Assembly (NCBI RefSeq): GCF_021130785.1
Contig: NW_025776240.1
Location: 141,649 to 205,648, forward strand
Direction: 5' to 3'
Source: Homalodisca vitripennis
Lineage: Eukaryota > Arthropoda > Insecta > Hemiptera > Cicadellidae
DNA length: 64,000 nt
Below, piece by piece: positions 1 to 13,504 of the stretch (the stretch's first letter is position 1; every line of letters starts with the position of its first letter). The translations under genes and the position numbers were made by a program. The notes under the pieces were generated by a model. That model worked only from the letters and a program-made list of their open reading frames with translations, had not been told where the DNA came from and made no database searches.

Positions 1-98
1 GTAGCAGTTTAATGAATACGTGTTGAATTGGTTTTCTTGTGAACTAATAACAAGTAAAACTTATATAGCTCACGGCAAAATCAATACGAGTGAGCTAA

Positions 99-480
99 TC
101 AGTGACCCTCCTACCTATCGTCTGATGTAACTTTCCCCCGCTCACATTGGTGGAACTTATCGCCTGGTCCCGTCTTTCTGTCTTTCCGCCGTCAAGGATC
201 GTCCCTTAGACGCCCGATCAGTCATTTTACCTGTATCGCAGCTCCCGTCGGAGTTGACCTGGTTCGATCGCGGTTACTCGCCCCTTTTCTTCTCGTGATG
301 GTTTCGCTCTAAACTTGTTCCTACCACGATTTCAGTGACTATTCTCAGTAAAAGCCGAAATTGACCGTTCTTCCGTGGATCCCATTACAGCCCTGAAAGC
401 CCTGGACGAACTGGAACTGGAAACTAGAAGTTCCCCCTCAGATTAAGCGAGACAAGAAATAACATCGATATCGGTGAGTT
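99..480 (+). repeat. Dispersed repeat, copy A
   Basis: This stretch is visibly more GC-rich than its surroundings and aligns in direct orientation with 4,004-4,560. Shared blocks include CACATTGGTGGA followed by a CCCCGTCT/CCCGTCT tract and a TGTCT-rich run. A distal block near 370-415 reads TCTTCCGTGGATCCCA here and TCTTCCATGGAGTCCAA in the other copy. That distal block would encode an ALKALDELELE-like peptide here and an ALNELEV-like peptide in copy B, so the repeat may include the start of an old coding region such as a retroelement 5' end. I could not assign a family. Confidence 0.55.
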
Positions 481-2361
481 GGCATCCCTCCTCATTAAGT
501 GCACTCTTCCCACCCTATTTTTCACCCGTATTTCCAACTCCGGATGTAATTGTTTAAAGAAATTGTGCTCTCTCAAACTTAAAATTTTTGGCCTCAGAAT
601 CAAATTTTCTGTGTCTCTTTCTCATACGAATCATTTTATAATGGTTAAAAAATGTTAAATCATCCCGGAATTAATAGGGAGCAGGTATTTTCATTCATTA
701 TAATAGAAATTATATGGTCCAATTATAGATTCTACATGTATAGTTAAGATGAGCTTCAATATTTGATCATACATTAACATTTTGCCAGGTCTAAGCTGAA
801 GGTCAAGTAAAATTTGATATTCTAATTGAATATAAAGTTGATTAGTAGAAAATGCGAGTTTTACGTTTGCATTTGAAACCTAGCTCTTTGTTTTACGATG
901 CGCCACAAGCCATCTAAAAATGATTTATATGTATCTGACTTTTTATTAGATTATGGGTAAATGATTCTTTTAAATAAACATCAAAGGGCTAAAATGTATA
1001 TTTCAGCTTCCTGATACATTATAAACTATACATCGAAGTGAGAAGAGTACAAATCCTAAAACTCTCTGCAGTTGGATTTATTGTTTGACCTCGCAAAGTG
1101 GACAATCTATAGCATTGTAGCGTTACGCTGTAACAAGGGATCAGCCGAAAGCTCCAGACAAGTGCCATATTTGAGTGTCCTCTTTAGTTTGTGACAGTTC
1201 AAACCGTATGTCGTGTATTTCAGTTTCAAATGTTTTTATTCTTTTGTTAACTTGTTTTATTGAAGTGAAGATGATCAACTCGTGCATGTTGGGTGTATCC
1301 CTACCTTACTTATCGCAATGTCTTTTCAAAAGATTCTCAAGCTATAAGGCTATGCGTATTGCAGTTTCAATCGCAACTTTTCGTTTTATTTTACATTCTC
1401 ACGGCAATAAGATTTTTATATTGTTAACAGCAATGACGGGCAGAGGCAGAAACAAATAAAAAGTAATGACATAGCATAGTAGAAAAATAACAATAATAGA
1501 AAAAAACAAATAAATTGAACAAATATCAAATTTAATATCTGACAGAAACCATCAATAACCAATACCTTAGCAAGGTTAATGTTTAACGTGAGTGAGTTTG
1601 TGTATAGCGTTCATTCTCAGAGGTTGGAGGTTTTCCATAAGTTCATCTTAAATAAGTGAAAGTTCAAATATTCATAAAATTAAAATTTTACAATACAGAT
1701 AGAAGGTTTATTGCACTTCATGTGTACTGAACTCACATAACGCCCAAGCATGACAGAGATGAGGGTTTTAACGTGACTGCGTTTTATACACATTTATCCT
1801 TATTTGCAGCTGTTTTTTAACAGAATGGTAAAATGAAATTCATTAATATCTCCTATTTCAATGATTAAAAAGTAAAAGTAGGGCGCTCTTATTCAAATTG
1901 AAAATACACTATACCTACTGCAATTTAAAGGTTATCTTGAGTAAAAATATTCCTGTTGTATTGTATATGAATATATATGTAATGTTTTGATTATTTTGTG
2001 ATTTTATAAAGGATATAAAATGTATTAAAGTATATTGTACAGAAACAAGGAATAAAAATAAAACATATAATTTTTACTGTTTACCTTCTTAGACATTTTT
2101 GTACATTATGGCTACCTAAAGCAAGTACTCATGTAAAGGAAACTATTACCACCTACACTATAACAGGTGGCATCCTCTTTACATTAAATATTCTATATTA
2201 CATGTATAATCTATATACACGTTCCAAATTGAAATAGTATGTATACATTTCAAACACCATAAATAATAATTGTTTAAAGTTTAATTTTAGCTTGAGTGTA
2301 CAACATTTCTGTATAATTTGAAATATTCATATTTATGGTACCTTCCAAATATTCATCATAG
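481..2361. other. AT-rich sequence without recognised gene
   Basis: I see no coding feature here. The 94-codon frame at 1,175-1,459 has no recognisable domain and its composition resembles random AT-rich sequence. Confidence 0.5.
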
Positions 2362-2570
2362 TATTCCAAGTTACTACTTGTAAGTACTTAAAAGTTACAG
2401 TAAAAGTTTTTACAGTATTATTGTTTAAAATTTAGAATAATTCAACTGATGAAAAACTATTTGATTTGTTATTCCAAGTAGTAAAAAAATTACAGTATAA
2501 CTTTGTACAGTATTATTGTTTACAATTTAGAATAATTCAGCTGATAAGAAACTATTTGATTAGTTTTTGT
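2362..2570 (+). repeat. Two-copy direct tandem repeat, about 105 bp
   Basis: The segment starting TATTCCAAGT at about 2,362 is repeated from about 2,471. Both copies contain the shared strings ACAGTATTATTGTTTA and TTTAGAATAATTCA and end in AACTATTTGATT. The copies differ by substitutions and small indels, so the duplication is not recent. Confidence 0.75.
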
Positions 2571-4003
2571 TATTTATTTGTAAATATTATAATACGCAGT
2601 ATTTTATATACAGTTTAAATATTACAACTAGTACGTTTTGTATTTATTACATTTTCTCTCTTTATTATAAGAAGCCTTATTGCGTTTATTTTTCCATATT
2701 ACATATGGGAATGTGTGCCTTACGTAGTTAGTACTAGCATGCAATATGAGTTAACAATTGTTTCCGAACTTTTCAGATGCAAGAATATTTCGCCTTGACA
2801 TTTTTTATGTTTCTCCTAAAAACCAAATATGTTACATTTATGTTTTATTGGCCATGCTATTTAAAATAATAGCCCTTTAGTGACACAACCTTACTGTAAC
2901 TAGCTGATCTTTAGGGCTGCTTACTTCAAAGAAATCAAATATTTTATTCTTACGAGTGTAAAACGAGATTTTCCTGGTAAAAAAATACCATTGGATTCGG
3001 AATAAAGCCATCTACGTTATTTAAAACTTGTAAAGTTACATTAACGTGTAGTTTGTGCTTATTTATTTTAAAAGAATCACTCTAAAGAAAAAGTATCGTG
3101 CTAATGCAGGATAAAAAGACCCTAAATAAATGGAACTGATGAACACTATGTGTATGGTAAATGTTGAAAATATAATCGTGTAATATTATATATAATGCAA
3201 CATTTAAAAATATTGTGAATATAGTTTGAATGTGAAAGGGGGTTAAATAAGTAATAAAATATCTGTTATATTGCCGAAAGATGAATGGCGGGTAAGTTTT
3301 GGAGTGGGATATGGAAATATGGAAGGGTAAAGTGTCAGTCCAGTCTGTTTTGTTTTGTTTTACAGTCGAGATGTAACATTAACAATTATTACAAGCCGGG
3401 ATGGTTTTTTATACATTTTAGTTTCTTCTCTGTATGTTAATTTTTATTAGCAGCCCTTGTTACCACTGGGTATAAAACATTCATACTTTTCTTGCGATGA
3501 TGTTTCTTTATATGAGCGTTTTATTAACTGATATTATACAACATCGTTAATTTCATACACGTAAACGCAATGAGTAAAGCATTTTAATGTTTTATAAAAT
3601 ATAGATATAAACATATGTTTCAGCCTATTTTTCGAACTCCATATGAAAGTGTCAATAGGTGCTAAGTGTCAAATAAATCTGGATTGTTAAAAATAGTCTA
3701 AAATTGTTTTGGATTCCAAAATACTTTAGGTAAATTTTCTTATCTTTCTTTTATAACACGAGACAGACACATTGTGGCTAAGTTACACCAATGTAGTTTA
3801 TATTAAAGAGAAGTAAATGAATATTAGACGTGTAATTTGCAAATGATAAGATTTGTTTCTAAGAATAGAATTTTAATGTAAACAAAGCTGTTAAGTATCT
3901 ATAATAATATCCAGTTAGAGTAAGCATTAGTTTTAGTATTCAAATTAATACTCCTTGTTATCAGTTAAAAAGTTCAGTGGATTTTATATTGAAACGGTCA
4001 GCT
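2571..4003. other. AT-rich sequence without recognised gene
   Basis: Nothing beyond AT-rich sequence and short simple runs is visible. I see no open frame with family similarity and no structured RNA. Confidence 0.5.
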
Positions 4004-4560
4004 GACTCAGTGAACCTTGGAGCTATCGTCCGATTTAACGACAGCTTATCACATTGGTGGACTCATCACGTGGCCCCGTCTATCTGTCTGTCTGTCTTCC
4101 GACAGCGTCCCTTGGCCTCGCCAGCGACTTAGTCCGGTGGCAGTCAGACCTCTGGGTCTCGATGTCCTTCTCTTACACGTTTGTTGTGTCAGTCTCATCT
4201 CGGAACTCACCGCCTTATGAAGTAGCAGAAGCAGTTTCATTTTTTTATTTACCAAATTGGGTGGGTATTGAACCTGTCTTGTATTTCCCATTGCCTATAG
4301 TAGTGCATTTAAGGTTCCGATCCCCTTTTTGTTTTGTTCTGAATCTTTTTCGTTTGCGATAGACGGATGGGGTTGCTTAAAAATTGCTTCCTGCCCCGAT
4401 GTCTGTGACTGTTGTTAGTTACTAGAGAGAGGTATCCTAATTGGCATGTTCTTCCATGGAGTCCAACACAGCCATGGGAGCCCTAAACGAGCTGGAAGTG
4501 CCCTTGGATGAACCCAAACATGAAGCTAGATTGACATTATTGAGTTGGCATAAATTATGA
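4004..4560 (+). repeat. Dispersed repeat, copy B
   Basis: This is a diverged direct copy of 99-480, longer because of extra sequence in its middle (about 4,200-4,370). Overlapping open frames of 67, 80 and 102 codons lie in it on both strands. Their presence on both strands reflects the low AT content rather than a gene. The end (about 4,450-4,545) could encode a peptide beginning MESNTAMGALNELE, similar to the peptide of copy A. It could be the 5' region of a retroelement or a duplicated first exon; neither is proven. Confidence 0.55.
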
Positions 4561-4784
4561 ACTATTCTTTTATATATATATATATTCTGTCATATCAATA
4601 TTTTTACAATACATACATAGAAATTTAGGTCATAGTTTGAATTTTAACCTAAATTCGTAATACACTAAGCTGCTTTCACATCCGGACTATCATGCACTGG
4701 ACGATATGTAACCCTCCGACTGGTACCAGAAGAAGGAAGAGACTCCACAATTCCAATGCCAGTGCTCTTTGCCACTCTGCCAGC

Positions 4785-4980
4785 TACCACAAGAGCAACG
4801 CCGAGCACGTCTGCTACTTCGATTGGTGATCACTAAGTGATCGTGCCTTTGCAAGCAGCCCGCCTTCCAAACCATAGGTGGTTTTATATCACCTTTAAGC
4901 CCTTGGTACCTGGGTTAATTTTCAGAGAGGACTTCCTAGCTCTAACTTTACCTGGTAAAGTAAGAAACTCTTTACCTTCA
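4785..4980 (+). repeat. 5S-derived SINE, degraded copy
   Basis: The sequence follows the SINE at 35,075-35,314 through its 5S-like core (GAGCAACGCCGAGCA, then GATTGGTGATCACTAAGTGA) and its 3' body (TCACCTTTAAGC, GAGAGGACTTCCTAGCTCTAA, ACCTGGTAAAGTAAG). It ends in a TTTACC-rich tail. The 5' part, corresponding to the first ~40 bases of 5S rRNA, is not recognisable. The copy is much more diverged than the pair inside the duplication, so the family has several ages of insertion in this locus. Confidence 0.7.
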
Positions 4981-7913
<2,933 letters not shown>

Positions 7914-7992
7914 CGCGTTTTTAGGTTGATAGAATTTCTTTTAATTTCTTAATAATCGTTCCTGTATATCATAGTGTTTGAGTGGATTTGCT

Positions 7993-8388
7993 AGCGCAGA
8001 TAATTGCCCAGCTTTATACAAATAAGGCTTTCTCTTATCCATTAGCACCGTTGTTTTGTTACCATACTACAACGAATATGTGTCAAAAATAATGTTAAAT
8101 TATACTTCATTAGATGAAATCCAACTGAAATAAAGGAATAAAGGAAGTAAAGAGGAAAATAATGTGTTTGTCAGACTTCGTGTTACTGCTTCAATGCTAT
8201 GCCTTAACTACCAATATAGTGTAAGTTATGGCCAATCTCACCTCCTAAACCAATCATGACGACATGGTAAACCTTTCATTCATATATAGATGGATCTCAC
8301 GGAATAGATTAAAATTATAATATGCATAATGGATAAGAGAAAGCATTACTTGTATTAAGATGGAGAGTATGGCGTTCATCTGCTTCAA
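7993..8388. repeat. Long inverted repeat near unit 1 start
   Basis: The left arm (about 7,993-8,045) contains CTTTCTCTTATCCATTA. Its reverse complement TAATGGATAAGAGAAAG lies at about 8,327. Pairing continues outward with mismatches to the CAGATAA/ATCTGC region, giving arms of roughly 50-60 bases around a loop of about 280 bases. This resembles a foldback or MITE-like element, but I see no clear target duplication. Confidence 0.7.
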
Positions 8389-8723
8389 CCATTATATATA
8401 AATATCAAATGTATTATATTCAGTATAATTACATTGATAGTTATATAACTTTCCACTTAATTATTATTCTTAAATAGAATATATTGCTATAGTCTAATAG
8501 GTGTGCAACTTCATAGTTAGCACAGTTAAAACATCTCCAATTAAAATGTTATAAATATGCCAAATTTATTAGGGTTATCTAATCTGCAATTATTTAAAGT
8601 TGAGAACTATTAATGTAAAATTATATTTGGCATTTATTTTTATATTAATAAAAAAATCTATGAAATCTAAATTGTTTACGAAAAAAATTTATATATATAT
8701 ACTGTATATATATATTCCCGGCG

Positions 8724-8908
8724 GAGCAAGTACTTTTTGTGATTCAATGTTTATTGAAATTAAATAAGGCTATTGCCATTTATCCAATTTAATGTAAATA
8801 AAAGTCGTTTGACAGGTATTTGGTCTTCCGATCATATGTTAGTTTGCTTATTTAAACCCATATGTGACAGATACGGCCAAATACAAAATAATTGAATCGG
8901 AAAAAGTA
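8724..8908 (+). repeat. Left arm of inverted repeat flanking the tRNA-like block
   Basis: This segment begins with the 3' end of a tRNA-like sequence (GCGGAGCAAGTAC) and the tail GATTCAATGTTTATTGAAATT. It continues through GGCTATTGCCA and CATATGTTAGTTTG. Its reverse complement, with small indels and a (TA)n difference, is found at 9,312-9,503. Unit 2 has only the right arm (about 40,945-41,168). Confidence 0.75.
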
Positions 8909-8911
8909 AGC

Positions 8912-8980
8912 GCTCTGTGGTGTAATGGTAGCACATTCACCCGGCAAGTGAGAGATCCGGGTTCGATTCCCGGCGGAGCA
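8912..8980 (+). tRNA. tRNA-like sequence (SINE head or tRNA pseudogene)
   Basis: The segment folds as a tRNA. A 5' acceptor strand GCTCTG pairs with CGGAGC (6 bp, one fewer than normal). It has a short D arm GTG/CAC, an anticodon stem TTCAC/GTGAG with loop CCGGCAA, and a T arm CCGGG-TTCGATT-CCCGG. Box B (GGTTCGATTCC) is perfect and box A (TGGTGTAATGG) is good. The loop would give anticodon GGC (Ala) but lacks the usual U33, and GGC is unusual for eukaryotic nuclear tRNA-Ala. The same 3' end plus the same AT-rich tail occurs three times nearby (8,715, 8,967 and inverted at 9,503). That points to a tRNA-derived SINE rather than a functional tRNA gene. Confidence 0.6.
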
Positions 8981-9008
8981 AGTATTTTTTGTGATTCAAT
9001 GTTTATTG

Positions 9009-9012
<4 letters not shown>

Positions 9013-9045
<33 letters not shown>
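9013..9045 (+). repeat. (TA)n tract
   Basis: A TA dinucleotide run follows the tail of the tRNA-like element. A second (TA)n run lies at about 9,273-9,310. Confidence 0.9.
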
Positions 9046-9047
<2 letters not shown>

Positions 9048-9267
9048 TCTTTGATGTAGTCCTTTCCAGACTTTGGCAGAAATCGGTAGATTGCAACAGC
9101 AAATTTAGACATATTTTAGTTTTAATTTGAAGCCCACTGTGAACCAGGAATAGATTTAAAAAGCAATTATGGCAAATAAAAATGTTTCAAATTTAACTGA
9201 GAACAATAGTTTGTAAAAACAAAATGTATACATATATATAGATAAATAAATAAATAAGAATAAATAA

Positions 9268-9311
<44 letters not shown>

Positions 9312-9315
<4 letters not shown>

Positions 9316-9503
9316 TTAAATTATTTTGTATTTGGCTTTTTCTTTCACATATGTGTTTAAATAACCAAACTAACATATGATAGGGAAATCAAATACCTGT
9401 CAAATGACTTTATATATATATTCATTAAATAAATTTGTATAAGTGGCAATAGCCTAATTTAATTGAATTTCAATAAACATTGAATCCCAAAAAGTACTTG
9501 CTC
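9312..9503 (-). repeat. Right arm of inverted repeat flanking the tRNA-like block
   Basis: This is the inverted partner of 8,724-8,908. Read on the minus strand it begins GAGCAAGTACTTTTTG and repeats the same tail sequence. It is retained in unit 2, so it pre-dates the duplication, whereas the left arm and the tRNA-like sequence are in unit 1 only. Confidence 0.75.
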
Positions 9504-12500
9504 AAAAAGTAAAATGTAAAGTGTATCACATATATCACATTAAATGTTACATTTCTTTGTAATATGACACTTGTCATATCCAATATTATTTATCATCGTT
9601 TCTAAAGACTATCCTAGTTTACGTCAATGTTGTGTATTCATCGCATAATTAAATGAAATAGTTAATAACGTTTTAGAGAAGAGAACTGAAATAGTGTATA
9701 CATGTGCAAATCGTTCCTGGTTATTTAAATTGATTATTCTGAACAAAATAAATTAAGGTTAAATCATTTCTAAAAAAGGAAAGGTTAGGATTAAAACGGG
9801 TACAAAATTCTATATAAAATACATAAGTATTATAAAAAACACAATGAGTCAATTCCATTAGTTGCTGTTATTGTCAAGTTCTCAAAGTGATTATCTTGAG
9901 AGCGCCACTTGGTGATTTCGAAGATAGCTTCTTGTGTGGATGTTTCAGTTTTAGTTGCAATGCATGATTTTTGAGCTTGTTAAAAAATTAGTTTCACTTA
10001 ATTATAATCATTTATTAGAATAAACTGTGTACGTGTAAAATGAGATGCAATGTATTTTCTTTGACTCTTTCATTACTATGAAGACTAAAGTTTTAGTACA
10101 ATTTACCGAGACCTGGGGGATAGACTTCTATTATCATTAAAATTACATTACAATTAAAATGATATAATTTTGTGTTATTTTCATACTATGTACTGAGTAC
10201 GTTAATAGCACATTTATTTATATAGTTATTATATACATTTTATTTTTTTGAAACCTGATTTTCTTTTTTGTTTAGGTTTATATTTTAATAGCGTAAGTGA
10301 CATTTAATCCGGTTGTACCGCTGTGGCTTTAAATTAGTGTTTGTTGTTTAGTTTTGTATTATACTTTTGTGGTCTCTGTTGAATGTTTTTCTCATCGATG
10401 GAAAGTTACAACACATCTTGTATAGAGTAAACATCTGTTGTGTAATTTTTATAAACATTCTAGAACATATTATCAAACTTTCAATCTTTTTAACATAAAG
10501 AAAAATTCTAGAAATTAAATTAAGGCATTTTTCTATAAAATATATAAATATCCTAAGGTTAAACAAAATTCATTTATAAGACAGAATAATTTCTAAGTAC
10601 CATTATTATTGTTCGCATTGTATTTTACAGAATGTCTTCTACAAAAGAGGTTGTTTTAAAATATAACTAAAAAAAATTATGGTTGCCTGTAAAGTCGGTT
10701 TTACGGGCGGAGATTTTACTTGTCAACGTCTTTTTCTCGGTAGAATATTTATTGATTTGAATATTATTAAATTGCACAATAGGAACAAGGAATTGAATGA
10801 AAATAAGAATTTCACAAATTTTAACTATAGAAATATATTTTGTTTACTAAAACATTGTACATAATTTGAAATTAATTAAAATTTGTTATTGTAAATGGTA
10901 AAGTTGAATAAAACATTTACTAAAATTGGAATTTGAAATTCTTGCTAAACACAGTTAAATTCTAACTCCGCGCGTGGTGATTGGTCGGTTTAGTTCGTTT
11001 GTTTGGTCGCACTGTTATGACAGGTTAGAGGTTATAATTTGTTATTTTAAATGTTTGACTAGCAATACGCGCTGTTTCTTCTCAATCGACTGAATTACGA
11101 TTGATTGCAGAGTGATTTAAACTAATAATTTACTTAACACTATCAACATTTGTCAATAGTATGACATAACCTATAAACTCAGTTTCTCAACTTTTGTGTC
11201 AATCTAACAATTAATCAATCAATCATAGTTTACGATAATGAAATATCAGTGTACAATTATTTACCTTTATTGTTGTAGTTGTTGTAAATGACGAATCTAA
11301 GCACTCCACATTTTCACGAATAAACATAGTTATCTGCTTTATCCTGTGCGGATCCCGTGCGGCGGACCCACTGGACGGGCATCGTAACGTTACCGGGCGT
11401 TACACTTTTTCATGAGTGACTCCGAGCCGTAACCTAATTTAAGACGTTGTCACGTAAAAATTGTATATCTTAAAAATCCAAATATACAAGTAAACGCGTA
11501 GGAACCATGACACATCAGAATGCTATAAAACTTGCCGAATTATTGTTGCGTAATTATTGTTTGCATAAAAGCTACTTATTACTGGCTTAATAGAAATTAG
11601 ACTAATTTAATGAGGAGATATAAACGTCAAAATTTGTCACCCTGTCTTGTTATAGTAGGGGAATCTTCATTATGCTTATCTTATAGTTTATTATCATTAC
11701 CACAGTAGAAAAAAATAATAACTAGCTATTATGATTAATAGATTTTAAATATTACCATTACATTAAAATAAAAGAAATAAATTGCCTTTGAGCAGAAAGC
11801 CAATCTGGACAGTATAAAAACAATACTTGACGTTTCTTGAAATCGATACAGGAAATTTTCTAAGAAAGAAATGGAACTTCAGCCACTCCAGTTATAATTA
11901 AAAAAGACTAACTATTATTATATTATATTTATCAAGCTACCGGACATATCAGAACCGTCGGATAGCTATATTAAGAGACTCAAAACCAGTTAGTATAAAA
12001 CTCAATATTAAAACATATAGCCTAACTATTCCTACTCATACAACACATTTCATGGCTACTTGGTGTGAAGACGTATATTATTTAAACACTGATATGAAAC
12101 CTAATGTAATGAACATGAATATGACGTATCATGTAGTAAGATATCTCGGTAAACATTTCATCTGTTGAAATCTTGCATGAAAATACATTTCTAAATATAT
12201 ATGAATGAGTTCTATGATAGTACATTTCGAATTATGGAATTTGCCTGGCGTAATAAAGTATTCTGATAGTTATAATAAATTCAGTAGTAAATGAATGTTT
12301 AAAACGTTGGCACTTATCGAATTTACAAACTTAAACCGCTTTCAAGTAGGAGAAAGGCTAATTTAAATCTTATTACCTTGGATTGTAATTACACAGTAGA
12401 TAACTGAACTTGAAAGCTATCTACGTTCCTCTCCAACAAGTACGTAATTTAACGATAGTATATAAACTCAGTTCTGCGTTAGGAACCGTATTGCTTTTAC

Positions 12501-12743
12501 AATTACAACACAGACAAACCTGTTACAAATTACCCATTAATTCAATTAACAGGTATCTATTATTTATGTACTTTTTAGTACTAACTATGCAATATATTGC
12601 TTGTAGAATTAATTTGGAAGCGCGTTTTGTTATAAAAGTGTTATTAGTTAAGTATGAATATTATATTTCAAGTAATTCGATCTTACACCACTTAATAGTA
12701 AAATAATCTAATAATATTAGTTATTAGATAATATGCAAGTAAT
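9504..12743. other. Duplicated AT-rich sequence up to the piggyBac-like element
   Basis: Most of this matches about 46,015-48,100 in unit 2. Besides the segment at 10,676-11,457, about 258 bases at 11,551-11,808 are also present only in unit 1. I see no recognised gene. The 98-codon frame at 12,410-12,706 is not supported by any domain. Confidence 0.5.
10676..11457. mobile_element. Unit-1-specific segment with GC-rich right end, possible DNA transposon remnant
   Basis: Unit 2 (about 47,110) reads straight from AAAATGTAACT to AAATTGTATATC, while unit 1 has about 780 extra bases here. The left end (GCCTGTAAAGTCGG, TTTTACGGGCGG) and the right end (about 11,345-11,440: GCGGATCCCGTGCGGCGG, GTTACCGGGCGTTACAC) are strikingly GC-rich for this window. 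The middle includes GCGCGTGGTGATTGGTCGG. I find no clear terminal inverted repeat. It may be an internally deleted or truncated transposon insertion; deletion from unit 2 is the alternative. Confidence 0.4.
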
Positions 12744-12747
12744 TTAA

Positions 12748-12760
12748 TGATAGAGCGTAC
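12748..12760 (+). repeat. piggyBac-like left terminal inverted repeat
   Basis: The bases TGATAGAGCGTAC directly follow a TTAA. The reverse complement is found at the other end of the element at 15,865-15,877. Confidence 0.93.
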
Positions 12761-12762
12761 AA

Positions 12763-12846
12763 GGCACTGCCGGCAGGACGTTACGTTCTCATTTGAGGAC
12801 GTAATTCAACTGCTTACACGAAGACGAAAAGTCCTGCTGGCAGGAC
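12763..12846 (+). repeat. Subterminal palindromic repeats, left end
   Basis: CTGCCGGCAGGACG at about 12,767 and GTCCTGCTGGCAGGAC at about 12,830 are near-palindromes of one motif. The same motif recurs near the right end (15,733-15,857). Repeated subterminal motifs are the usual transposase-binding arrangement in this superfamily; that role here is inferred. Confidence 0.7.
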
Positions 12847-13504
12847 CGTTCTTGGTCCCATTAGAAAGAGGGAAATGTAACGAATTAGCGCATGCAAGTC
12901 TGAAAGTTGGTAGCTCTCACCGTTCTGAAATGGCGGCCACGCGGCGATTATAGGAAAGGGTGACCGTGTGTATGTTTTCGCTACTTATTTTGATACTCCA
13001 AATAGTGGAAATGCAATGGAGTCGCTCGTTATTTGGTAGTAGTTATGATACCACTAAGTGTAATGGTACTGTAATTAAAGTGACGTGTAGTTGGGGCAAC
13101 AGTTCTGTGGGACATTGAGAAAAACACAACTACATGTTTGCTAAAAGACTTGTTCTCGAGTGATGGTCGAGCTGTCATCGCTGCCGGTGTGACGCCTGCT
13201 GCCAGCGCCGCTAAGGCCTACCCCGCCAGCTCATATCACCTGCAACGCTATCAGGTAAGAGAAAATAATTTTCACTTTCTACCATTTATTAATAGTTGAT
13301 AAATTAAAACTGGGTTTCTTAGTATATTTTTGGTCTTACTTTGAATAGTAAAGGTATTCATTACCAGGATAGTTTCAAAGGAGACAAGTATAGATGACGG
13401 ACTTTTGGCACACGTAAATCGTAATATTTGTCACATTAACAGTTCGGATAAATGTTTGTTTATTATTAAAAAGGCATCATCTGAAAACAATTTCTTTGTT
13501 TCAG

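Noticed and set aside
1175..1459. 94-codon open frame
   Set aside because: It has no recognisable domain and its composition is like the AT-rich background. There is no splice or repeat context to support it.
99..4560. The two dispersed repeats as the LTR pair of one retrotransposon
   Set aside because: They are too diverged and differ in length, and no gag or pol sequence lies between them.
12747..12953. 68-codon frame at the left end of the piggyBac-like element
   Set aside because: It runs through the terminal and subterminal repeats and does not resemble transposase.
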